From SAR324 cluster bacterium (lineage in GTDB: Bacteria; SAR324; XYD2-FULL-50-16): 64,000 nucleotides of DNA. A program made the translations under genes and the position numbers. The DNA is taken from the NCBI GenBank assembly GCA_028282885.1, contig JANQGX010000075.1:62001-126000 (forward strand), read 5' to 3'. Positions 1 through 7,979 of the stretch are shown here, piece by piece. Under the pieces are notes generated by a model. That model saw only the letters and a program-made list of their open reading frames with translations. It made no database searches and was not told where the DNA came from. Numbering within the stretch: position 1 is the first letter of the stretch; each line of letters opens with the position of its first letter.

Positions 1-1102
1 TGTTCCCTTGGATCTTCTCCCGATTCTTATCGATATCAAGGATTATCCCTATCTGCTCCAAATCCTCACAAATCCTTTCCCTGATTTCTGCAGAGTGTTC
101 GCCTATTCCGGCTGTAAAAACAAGAGAATCCACGCGGCCCAGGACAGCCATGTACGCCCCAATATACTTTTTCACCCTGTAGCAGAACATCTCAACAGCC
201 AATTTCGATGTTTTATCTCCCCGGTCTGCGGCGGCCAGGATCTCACGCATATCATTTTTTCCGCAGATCCCCTTTAATCCGCTCCGGGTGTTCAACATTC
301 TGTCTACGTCTTCTATTGTCGCTTCCGAATTCCGGGTCAAAAAGGCAGGTATGGCCGGGTCAATGTCCCCGGAACGTGTCCCCATTACCAATCCCTCCAG
401 AGGGGTCATTCCCATTGAAGTATCAATGCTGGCACCGGACTTGACCGCAGTAATACTTCCACCGTTTCCAAGATGAATCGTGATCAGATTCAGGTCCTTC
501 AGTTTCCGATTCAACAAACTGGCGGCCGCTTCCGACACGAATTGATGCGACGTTCCATGAAATCCGTACCTTCTGATTTTGTACCTTTCATAGAGATCCG
601 AAGGCAAAGCGTAACGATAAGCCTTTTCGGGCATGGTATGATGAAAAGCAGTGTCAAACACAGCAACCTGTTTGGCATTAGGGAATATCTCGCGGGAGAC
701 AGTTATTCCAACAATGTTGGATGGATTATGCAAGGGAGCTAAAGGTATATTTCGTTCAATAGCTTTTATCACAGTGTCATCAATTACTGCCGGTTTGACA
801 AATTCCTCACCGCCATGGACGACTCGATGGCCGATAGCACCCACTTCTGATTTATCCTTAATCACACCCAGTTTCTCATCTACCAACAGGGATACAACGC
901 GAAGCAAACCGGTTTTATGATCGGTAATAACCTCATTTGATTCGGTTTTTTGGGGATTTTCACCATAAACTTTGTACGTAATCTTACTGCTGGCTTCGCC
1001 AATCCTCTCAACCATTCCTCCCGCTAAAACAGTATGGTCCTCCATTTCAAATAGTTGGTACTTAATGGAGGAACTTCCCGTATTAATGACTAATATTTTC
1101 AT
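1..1102 (-). CDS. ackA: Acetate kinase (3' end cut by window edge)
   Basis: Interconverts acetyl phosphate plus ADP with acetate plus ATP in the cytoplasm, the second step of the Pta-Ack route. The reverse strand is open from an ATG at 1102 to the window edge, giving about 367 codons of a family usually near 400 residues, so only the C-terminus is missing. Visible ASKHA-fold motifs are NTGSSSIKY near the start, GHRVVHGG, the catalytic-region FDTAFHHTM, RYGFHGTSH, and VFTAGIGEHS near the cut end. It lies 45 bases downstream of pta on the same strand, so the two are probably one operon. No strong ribosome-binding site is seen. Identification is firm. Confidence 0.96.
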   Translation of the reverse strand, partial: MKILVINTGSSSIKYQLFEMEDHTVLAGGMVERIGEASSKITYKVYGENPQKTESNEVITDHKTGLLRVVSLLVDEKLGVIKDKSEVGAIGHRVVHGGEEFVKPAVIDDTVIKAIERNIPLAPLHNPSNIVGITVSREIFPNAKQVAVFDTAFHHTMPEKAYRYALPSDLYERYKIRRYGFHGTSHQFVSEAAASLLNRKLKDLNLITIHLGNGGSITAVKSGASIDTSMGMTPLEGLVMGTRSGDIDPAIPAFLTRNSEATIEDVDRMLNTRSGLKGICGKNDMREILAAADRGDKTSKLAVEMFCYRVKKYIGAYMAVLGRVDSLVFTAGIGEHSAEIRERICEDLEQIGIILDIDKNREKIQGN

Positions 1103-1147
1103 TTGCACTTTTTATTGACTCGGACTCCGTTGATTTTCTCCAGCTTT

Positions 1148-3259
1148 TCACCCGACTACAGCCTCCTTATCTGCTTGTGCCTGAATGGCTGTAATAGCAA
1201 CAGTATTCACGATATCGACAACCGTACATCCCCGACTTAAATCATTAACCGGTTTTTTAAGCCCTTGCATTACCGGACCCACGGCAACTGCCTTGGCCGA
1301 TCTTTGAACAGCTTTGTAAGTGTTGTTTCCTGTATTCAAATCAGGAAATATCAAAACCGTTGCTTTACCTGCTACGGTGCTGTCAGGTAGTTTGGTCTTG
1401 GCCACACCACTATCCACAGCCGCATCGTATTGAATGGGACCATCCAAGAGCAGATCCGGATTGAGTTCATGTGCAATCTCCACCGCTTTGCGAACTTTAT
1501 CAACATCACTTCCGACACCGGAATTTCCCGTAGAATAGGATAGCATTGCCACAACGGGATCCACACCGAAAATCCGGGCAGTTTCAGCCGATTTCACCGC
1601 TATTTCAGCCAGTAACTCCGAGGTCGGGTTGGGATTAACGGCGCAATCTCCGTAAACCAGCACCTTGTCTTCCAAACACATGAAGAACACACTGGACATC
1701 CTGGATGATCCCTCTTCGGTCTTTATTATCTCAAATGCCGGTCTGACGGTATTCCGAGTCGAATGAACAGCTCCGGAAACCATCCCGTCCGCGTGTCCCT
1801 TGTGAACCATCATGGTTCCGAAGTGGTTAACACTGGTCATCACGTCATTGGCATTATCAGGGGTAATGCCTTTATGTTTCCTCAGTTCATAGTAGGTTGA
1901 AGCGTAGTCCTGGAACATTGCAGATTTTGCCGGATCGATGATGTTCAATCCTTTCATATCCAAACCGAGAGTTGTTATCTTCTCTTGAATTTTGGATTCG
2001 GATCCCAATACCGTGATTTCAGCAATATCACGATGGGCAATTATCTCTGCCGCGGTAAGAATTCTCTCTTCCTCTCCTTCCGGCAAGACGATATGCTGTT
2101 TGTCCATTCGCGCTCTTTTGATCAATCCAAACTCAAACATTTTAGGAGTTACAAAAGAGACGCTGAACCCTACAATCTTCTGCCTCAGTTCAGTCGTATC
2201 AACATTTGATTCAAACAGACCCAATGCCATGGAGATTTTTTTCGGATCATCAGCATGGATCTGGGGAGAAATATCGCTGATTTTTTGAGCTGTCGTATAG
2301 GTATCGTCTTTCACCTTCAAAATGGGAATTAAATCGGTCATTCCTTCCAGCAGATTGTATAAGACGTAATCAGGCTCCATGTATCCGGTTAAAATCAGAC
2401 CGGAGGCATTCGGCATTGTCTGCGATTGAAAAGCGGTCAAAGTGCCCAAAATGACATCGAGTCTATCCACGGGCGTGATGATTAGATTTCCCTCTGTCAT
2501 CCTGGGCAGGAAGTTCTTCAACTGCATGGCAGCAACAGAAAATCTTGATACCAGACGATTCAGTTTTTTAACCCCGAAGAGAATATCCGCATCCAGGTTT
2601 TTGGCAATTTCGGACATGCTGATGCAGCCAAGGGTCGGTTCATATGGCAGGGAGTAGACGAGATCCAGCTTTTCCTTTAGCTTGGGCCTTAAATACTCAA
2701 CCACGCTGTTCTGGATATTGGCTGGTGTTTGATTAACAATAAGGCCAAGGGTATCACACCCTTTGTCATCAAAGGACTCCAAAGCAAATTGACAGGTTTT
2801 TTCAATCTCTTCCAAATCTTTTTTGTGAGCATTTGCCACTATGAGAAGAGGACATCCCAGGTTATTGGCAATCTCTGCATTGATATCCAGTTCCAAAGAC
2901 GAAGATGTACCCTTAAAATCCGTTCCCAGGCACATCACAAAATCATGTGTGCTCTCCAGCGCCTTGTATTTATCCATAATCCCTTCAAGCAGCTCTTCAT
3001 GCTTTCCTTCTGCAAACAGATCCTTTGCCTGCTCAAGGGTTAAGGCATACATCTCTTCTTTTGGAGTGTCTATTTGATAGTGCTCCCGCATGAGATCAAT
3101 AATAACATCGGTCTCTACGGTGTCATCCTGCACGTTAATGATCGGGCGAAAAAATGCGACCTTTTTTAGATTCCTTACCAGAAGTTCCATTACGCCCAAA
3201 GCAATTGAGGTTTTTCCACTTTGGGGTTCTATTGCTGTGATATAAATGTTTTTTGACAT
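1148..3259 (-). CDS. pta: Phosphate acetyltransferase, long form with N-terminal P-loop domain
   Basis: Transfers the acetyl group between CoA and phosphate (acetyl-CoA plus Pi to acetyl phosphate plus CoA). The 703-residue protein is the long E. coli-type enzyme. It has an N-terminal dethiobiotin-synthetase-like P-loop region with EPQSGKTS at residues 11-18, a middle DRTGG-like region, and a C-terminal PTA/PTB catalytic domain from about residue 385 (HIVLPEGEEERILTAAE) that includes MLSYSTGNSGVG and KATVLIFPDLNTGN. It is followed at 45 bases by acetate kinase. Together they serve acetate overflow or acetate activation. Confidence 0.97.
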   Translation of the reverse strand: MSKNIYITAIEPQSGKTSIALGVMELLVRNLKKVAFFRPIINVQDDTVETDVIIDLMREHYQIDTPKEEMYALTLEQAKDLFAEGKHEELLEGIMDKYKALESTHDFVMCLGTDFKGTSSSLELDINAEIANNLGCPLLIVANAHKKDLEEIEKTCQFALESFDDKGCDTLGLIVNQTPANIQNSVVEYLRPKLKEKLDLVYSLPYEPTLGCISMSEIAKNLDADILFGVKKLNRLVSRFSVAAMQLKNFLPRMTEGNLIITPVDRLDVILGTLTAFQSQTMPNASGLILTGYMEPDYVLYNLLEGMTDLIPILKVKDDTYTTAQKISDISPQIHADDPKKISMALGLFESNVDTTELRQKIVGFSVSFVTPKMFEFGLIKRARMDKQHIVLPEGEEERILTAAEIIAHRDIAEITVLGSESKIQEKITTLGLDMKGLNIIDPAKSAMFQDYASTYYELRKHKGITPDNANDVMTSVNHFGTMMVHKGHADGMVSGAVHSTRNTVRPAFEIIKTEEGSSRMSSVFFMCLEDKVLVYGDCAVNPNPTSELLAEIAVKSAETARIFGVDPVVAMLSYSTGNSGVGSDVDKVRKAVEIAHELNPDLLLDGPIQYDAAVDSGVAKTKLPDSTVAGKATVLIFPDLNTGNNTYKAVQRSAKAVAVGPVMQGLKKPVNDLSRGCTVVDIVNTVAITAIQAQADKEAVVG

Positions 3260-3467
3260 GTTGATTGGTGGATTGATTCTTATCTGCAGGCGCAGAAACG
3301 ACTTGCCGGAGATTACCCTGGACTGTTGGCTTCATTATCCAACAATTGATTTTCACATTCAAACATAAATTATGCTGGAGGCGACTACAAAGTTAAGTAA
3401 ATCAGAAAACAAGGTAAAAAAAAATTCGAATCTTCCGTTTCAACCCGAGATAAAATAGACCAAAGAC

Positions 3468-3677
3468 TCAACTGGCGGTCTTCGAATTTTCAGGAAGTGA
3501 GATTGGCTTGTTGATTAAGTCCAGTACATCAGCTTGCGATTTTGCGGATTTTATTGGTGATTTACCGGAACCTGGCGGGGGGTCACTGAAAAAAACATCG
3601 ATTGTAGGTATTAGCTGCAAAATAAGCAATACCAGCACGAACAGGGTGTATGCAAAACAGAAACGAATCAGGTGCAT
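3468..3677 (-). CDS. Small single-pass membrane protein, unknown function
   Basis: A 69-residue protein that I do not recognise. It starts with a basic tip and a hydrophobic segment (about residues 6-30, with LFVLVLLILQLI), followed by a proline/glycine-rich turn (DPPPGSGKSP) and a polar tail. It would be a signal-anchored inner-membrane or exported peptide. An AAGGA ribosome-binding site lies four bases before the ATG, which supports translation. It stands alone upstream of pta and is separated from it by about 200 bases. It could still be a chance open frame. Confidence 0.45.
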   Translation of the reverse strand: MHLIRFCFAYTLFVLVLLILQLIPTIDVFFSDPPPGSGKSPIKSAKSQADVLDLINKPISLPENSKTAS

Positions 3678-4206
3678 ATTATCCTTGACTGGTTCTGATT
3701 ATCAATCTTGATTTTCAATCGTTACTTCTTCACAGCTTCTCTCCACGAGAAACTAGTTACATTTTCTAAGATTCAGTTCTACCAAATTTAAAAACGATGT
3801 TCAACTCCATAAAATCAAATGAATTAATTACGCTTTAACCCACCGGTTTCAAGACGATTTTCAACCAAATATGCAACTTACTGACATTAAAAGATAATTA
3901 CCTATTGATTAATTTATCTTTGTAAATCGATATGGATGATTTTCTACGCGAAAAATGGTATCAAGTTTTGTTATTTTTCGGTTAAACTCCCGGAAATTTG
4001 AAATTCAGTTGCAATCTTAATCGTTTTTATCTATTATATTTCGACGAAATACATTATCTTCCACTGTCATCAACTGTTACTATTCGTTCTTTTTGTTAAA
4101 TTAAAAACGAATCTTATTATCTCAGGATTTATAAATTTCACGACCTGAATCTTAAACATGATTCAATCTATCCCGGAAAACGAACCGGGCAAACAACGGG
4201 AATAGT
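3678..4206. other. AT-rich intergenic region
   Basis: This stretch separates the small membrane protein from the PilZ gene and probably holds divergent promoters. It is clearly richer in A+T than its flanks. Just before the PilZ gene, at about 4172-4190, a short inverted repeat CCCGG/CCGGG is visible. I see no convincing gene or RNA. Confidence 0.5.
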
Positions 4207-4533
4207 ATGACAAAAGAAAAAAGAGTTTTCAGCAGGGTTAGGGTGCCCTCTGAAACCAGATTAACCTTTAAAAATAAGCATTATCCGGTGAAATTGAAGA
4301 ATATTTCGTTGGAGGGAGCAACGGTGGTATCAAACACCAGGATTGAACTCTCCAAGGGGAATTCCTGTATTTTACGAATCAATCCGGAAGGTGCAAAAGA
4401 GAGTATGGACCTTGAGGCGCAAACAATGTACTGCAGGGAAAATCATATCGGTTTCCAGTTCAGTGAAAACAGTCCTGCCGCCATACAGAAACTGCAATCT
4501 TTGATCGTGTCTAATTTTAATAACACTGATTAA
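4207..4533 (+). CDS. PilZ domain protein
   Basis: A 108-residue, single-domain PilZ protein. PilZ domains bind cyclic di-GMP and pass the signal to motility, adhesion or polysaccharide machinery. The two signature elements are present: an arginine-rich N-terminal stretch (KRVFSRVRVPSE, RxxxR type) and the strand motif NISLEGA, which fits (D/N)xSxxG. The rest is the expected beta-barrel, including HIGFQF. No partner domain is fused and no diguanylate cyclase is nearby, so the target is unknown. The next gene is convergent. Confidence 0.85.
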   Translation: MTKEKRVFSRVRVPSETRLTFKNKHYPVKLKNISLEGATVVSNTRIELSKGNSCILRINPEGAKESMDLEAQTMYCRENHIGFQFSENSPAAIQKLQSLIVSNFNNTD

Positions 4534-4549
4534 TGATGCTGCAACATTT

Positions 4550-4563
4550 AAACCGATCGGTTT
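4550..4563. repeat. 14-bp perfect palindrome between convergent genes
   Basis: AAACCGATCGGTTT is a perfect palindrome in the short gap between the PilZ gene and the convergent small gene, touching the stop codon of the latter. A T-rich stretch follows on the + strand. It may form a short hairpin that helps end transcription, but the stem is weak. Confidence 0.35.
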
Positions 4564-4793
4564 CAGTTTTCGCCAGAGTCTTTGAAGATCTCCGACTTGT
4601 ATTTCTCTTTGAATTCTGCCAGTGCCGCTTCCAATACAGAGCTTTCTATATCCTGTAGCGGTGTATCTTCTTTCAAATCCTGAACTGTCATCGCTTCCAA
4701 ATCATCAATTTGGAAGAATCTTCCTGACATCAAACGCGTCAAATAGTCGACAACTCTTGTCTTATCTGATTTGGATTCTGTCATCTTAAGCAT
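4563..4793 (-). CDS. Small acidic protein, unknown function
   Basis: A 76-residue, acidic and apparently soluble protein that I do not recognise. It looks all-helical, with a central LEAMTVQDLKEDTPLQDIESS stretch and a C-terminal amphipathic helix. There are two possible starts, MLKM and the ATG three codons later; GGGA before the first ATG leaves the choice open. The gene follows the lipoprotein gene by 31 bases on the same strand, so the two may be co-transcribed. Confidence 0.55.
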   Translation of the reverse strand: MLKMTESKSDKTRVVDYLTRLMSGRFFQIDDLEAMTVQDLKEDTPLQDIESSVLEAALAEFKEKYKSEIFKDSGEN

Positions 4794-4824
4794 TTTCCCA
4801 ATTTAGATTTTTACAGCGCGTCTC

Positions 4825-5259
4825 TTATTGAGTTTTCACTAAAATCGAATCGGTAAATTCCGTACTTGATGAGCTGGATGAGCTCGAAGATGAACTTGAG
4901 CTTGATTCACCGTTACTAAGCGTATAGGTTGCCACGATGCCAATTACACCATAGTCTGTTCTGCAATAGACCATTCCTGCCACCACATCAGACAGAACGT
5001 CGTCATCACTGGCATCAGTTGTCCAAACCACCTCATCCGTCAAGTCCTCTTCACTGTCATCACCATAAAAACCGGTGACTTTGAATTTGCGATATTCATC
5101 ACCATCTGATTCACATATAAATAAACTTTCTGCTGTCACATCCCCTGTTACGTCTTTTACAGCAGATATTTCAATCGAATCAAGATCATTGGACTCTTTG
5201 CATGCCGTTAGAATGCATGCAGCGACTAATAAACTAACTAGAAGAGATTTGATGTTCAT
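4825..5259 (-). CDS. Lipoprotein with a C-terminal poly-serine tract
   Basis: A 144-residue predicted lipoprotein. It has a short basic tip, a hydrophobic segment and a lipobox (LTAC, Cys at residue 20), so it should be lipidated and held in the envelope. The mature part is acidic and resembles small beta-sandwich domains (VTGFYGDDSEEDLTDEVVWTT, in the style of Ig-like BIG2 modules). After a glycine-glutamate it carries 14 consecutive serines, then a short tail ending TDSILVKTQ. The serines are encoded by all six serine codons, so the tract is not a simple DNA repeat. The function is unknown. Confidence 0.7.
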   Translation of the reverse strand: MNIKSLLVSLLVAACILTACKESNDLDSIEISAVKDVTGDVTAESLFICESDGDEYRKFKVTGFYGDDSEEDLTDEVVWTTDASDDDVLSDVVAGMVYCRTDYGVIGIVATYTLSNGESSSSSSSSSSSSSSTEFTDSILVKTQ

Positions 5260-5398
5260 TTTTCATATCCTTTTTTCTGTTTTATTCAGTACTTAACACA
5301 AGGAGATCAATTCGACAATCCGTTGTCTGATCAATCCCTTGAACTAAAAAGGATCGGTATGAGCTTGTTCATAAAAGTCGGGGGCAATCAGAAACTGG

Positions 5399-6988
5399 TT
5401 AGAAACTATATTTCACAGCAACGAAAACCCTGTCATTGTCCCGAAAATTATAGACAGATGCTTCTTCCTCGCTTGCTTCATAATTGATCACACCTCCCGC
5501 AAGGTTCAATGCATCAATTAAGTCGTACTCCAGGTTGAATCGGTAGACATCACCATTCCCATCCGCAAAATGGATCCAGATTAATCTTGCATCCAAGGTT
5601 TCATTCAGCGCCGAATAGGATACCATCAGCATCATTTGAGAAGTGACCTCATCTGCCAGGAGTGTTTCCTCATATTCATTTATCTTCTCTCCCACTGCTT
5701 CCAGGGTAACGGTCGTGTTTTCGATCCCTGAGTATTCAACTCCCAGCATACCAATTGTGGTATCCTTCTCACTCCAGGTTTCAATGATACCTGTTTCTGC
5801 GTCATAAACTGCAGATGACTGCGAGCTCGCTGTCAAATTTATAACAATCGGTACAATCTGATCCTGGGTATCGTTCCTTTGTAAAGCGACATCTGTTTTT
5901 TGGGCGATTTCGGTTTTAAATAACCAGGATCCTGAAACAAGGTTGGCAGACAGACCGTATGTTTTGATTCGTTTATGAGTTGGTTCAAGATTAAGGGATA
6001 TCTCAGCAAGGGTCGGATTGGGCAGTGCATTGTTGATTTCCAATCCGCTAAACTCCAGATAGACTGAATCTTCAAAGGTATCCGCCCAGACAAGTCCAAG
6101 GTCGCCTCCGTTGAAACTTTTGAAATACCGGATCAAGTATTCGGTGTTTTCTCCATTGCTTTCCGGAATCACCTCGTCATCAATTCGGATCCCCATAGCT
6201 CTAAGATCCTGAAAGACATCAAACTCCGATCCGTTTGCCGGCATTTTGTTTCCCCTGATTTCATGAATGGCAACCAAATCCACAATCTGAGAGCCACTGG
6301 AAAAGGAAAGCTTTGTCGCCGCTACCGGGACCCTGGCATCTTCAAGATCCACCATACCTAATTCACGAATATCACGGGGATTAGCTACATCCGTAATCTG
6401 CGCACTATCCGACTGACCCCAGGCGATGATCTGTCTGCCGAATTTAATGCGCAACCATTCGGTCATACCACCCTCGATATAAAAATCTCTGAACTCTGCT
6501 TCACTTTCATAGGTTTCCAGGGTTTCGTCGGTAAATTCATCTCTTCCCCGGTGGGTGTAGGCATAGTCATAAAATCCATTCCAGTTGATTTGACCTCTCC
6601 AATCATCAGTGAGCTTGAGATCTAAATCCAGATTAAGAGTTGACCTGATCTTGGAAAAATCCGGATCTTCATAAGCATAGCTGTAATCCGCACCTTGTTT
6701 GAAGTACCCTCCAAATGACCAGAAGGAATCGGCTTCTGTTTCAAGATCGATTTCGTCAAGGTTAACATCGACTTCGGCAAATCCGCCCTCTTCGGAGAAT
6801 CCGTCAACATCCTCTTCACCGAAACCATCCTCGTCAAACCCATCTTCCATCCACGCTGCATCATCCTGGTCGGCAAAACCATCATTATCTGCTGTTGTAT
6901 CAGCCCGGATGGATCCATGCATCAGCATCAGCAAAATCACTAACGCCAAACTAAGAAAATTCTTAAGCTTTCGCAAATCCTCAAACAT
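5399..6988 (-). CDS. Outer-membrane beta-barrel of RND export operon (DUF1302-like)
   Basis: A 529-residue outer-membrane barrel. It begins with a signal peptide (hydrophobic to about residue 29, SIRADTTA cleavage region). An acidic linker with repeated DGF units (residues about 35-80) follows, then a long series of amphipathic beta strands ending in the typical C-terminal aromatic (VFVAVKYSF). The motif GRQIIAWGQSD and the following NPRDIRELG resemble the DUF1302 barrels that accompany RND/MMPL exporters. Its ATG overlaps the stop of the LolA-like gene by one base (TAATG), so the two are translationally coupled. It may provide the outer-membrane step for a lipid or hydrophobic substrate; the substrate is unknown. 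Confidence 0.75.
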   Translation of the reverse strand: MFEDLRKLKNFLSLALVILLMLMHGSIRADTTADNDGFADQDDAAWMEDGFDEDGFGEEDVDGFSEEGGFAEVDVNLDEIDLETEADSFWSFGGYFKQGADYSYAYEDPDFSKIRSTLNLDLDLKLTDDWRGQINWNGFYDYAYTHRGRDEFTDETLETYESEAEFRDFYIEGGMTEWLRIKFGRQIIAWGQSDSAQITDVANPRDIRELGMVDLEDARVPVAATKLSFSSGSQIVDLVAIHEIRGNKMPANGSEFDVFQDLRAMGIRIDDEVIPESNGENTEYLIRYFKSFNGGDLGLVWADTFEDSVYLEFSGLEINNALPNPTLAEISLNLEPTHKRIKTYGLSANLVSGSWLFKTEIAQKTDVALQRNDTQDQIVPIVINLTASSQSSAVYDAETGIIETWSEKDTTIGMLGVEYSGIENTTVTLEAVGEKINEYEETLLADEVTSQMMLMVSYSALNETLDARLIWIHFADGNGDVYRFNLEYDLIDALNLAGGVINYEASEEEASVYNFRDNDRVFVAVKYSF

Positions 6989-7824
6989 TACAGTCCTCTC
7001 TCCATGCGTTGAACCGTAAACATGCCGTTTTCAACTCCCTTATTGTAGATCATATTGTTAAAAATCAGCACAGTCGAATGGTCTTTCTTTTTGCCTTTGG
7101 TGGTCACCATGGTCAGTTTTTTGGCAGTCCAGATTCCCTGGATTTGTTCGATATCTGTCGCTGTAAAATATTTGATTTTTTTACCTTTTTTAACGTACAT
7201 GATTCCGCGAACCATCATGAAATTGTCTTTCCTGATCCAGGATTTGGTTTTCAGGTATCCGGTTTCATCGACAACCTTCTTTCGTTTCGATTTTTTGGGA
7301 ACGCCTTCTATCTGCCAACATTCATGGCCGCCCACCTTATCGGACTTTTTCAGAAATTTGTAATCCCATTCCGAGATTTCCATTCCGTTCATATCGGCAT
7401 AGGTAAAATCACTTCCCATAAATGAGTCTTTCTTATTCCCGGCACTAATCCTTTTGGGTTTTCCCACAGCCGGCAGATACAGCCAGTTGTCGTCTTCCTT
7501 GTTTTCATCGTCCCAGTCATAAGACAGAAAAGCGACATTTCTCACATCAGCCGGGGTCAGGAAGAAACTGATATTTTTGACATCTTTGCCAAAATCCTTG
7601 CGGAAACCTTTCATTTGCCTGACTCTTTGCTTTCCCCTTTTGTCGATCAATATCATGGTCATTTCCGATATGGATGTTTCTCCATCGTCCCTGTTGTCAG
7701 CACGGTCCATAACCTCAAATGCCGTTAAATCCTGAGCCGAAACCGGAAAGGATACAAAACAGATTATCAGCCCCAATACTAAACAGGTGATAATCATTTC
7801 AGTTAGTTTAAGTTTTTTCATCAT
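6988..7824 (-). CDS. LolA-like outer-membrane lipoprotein-sorting family protein
   Basis: A 278-residue periplasmic protein with a cleavable signal peptide (hydrophobic residues about 9-29, then VSAQ). It belongs to the LolA-like family often annotated as outer membrane lipoprotein-sorting protein, found beside RND/MMPL transporters. Typical segments are TSISEMTMILIDKRGKQRVRQ, SYDWDDENKEDDNWLYLP, KRISAGNKKDSFMGSDFTY and WQIEGVPKK. The half-barrel fold of this family binds lipids, so this protein probably ferries a hydrophobic substrate between the RND pump and the barrel gene that overlaps its stop codon. Confidence 0.82.
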   Translation of the reverse strand: MMKKLKLTEMIITCLVLGLIICFVSFPVSAQDLTAFEVMDRADNRDDGETSISEMTMILIDKRGKQRVRQMKGFRKDFGKDVKNISFFLTPADVRNVAFLSYDWDDENKEDDNWLYLPAVGKPKRISAGNKKDSFMGSDFTYADMNGMEISEWDYKFLKKSDKVGGHECWQIEGVPKKSKRKKVVDETGYLKTKSWIRKDNFMMVRGIMYVKKGKKIKYFTATDIEQIQGIWTAKKLTMVTTKGKKKDHSTVLIFNNMIYNKGVENGMFTVQRMERGL

Positions 7825-7979
7825 TCTTCTCCTGTTGGTATCTCAAACAGATTTAGATGTTGTAATAGTATTATAGTACAATATTAATCTATTACGAACC
7901 TCTATACCTGTCAAGACGGTGGTTTAAGTAATTGCTTGTGTTAATCATCGATTTTCCTGGTTCGAGGGACAAATCCCGA

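Noticed and set aside
4865..4912. Poly-serine coding stretch as a microsatellite or phase-variable repeat
   Set aside because: Codons are mixed among all six serine codons, so there is no DNA-level repeat unit to slip.
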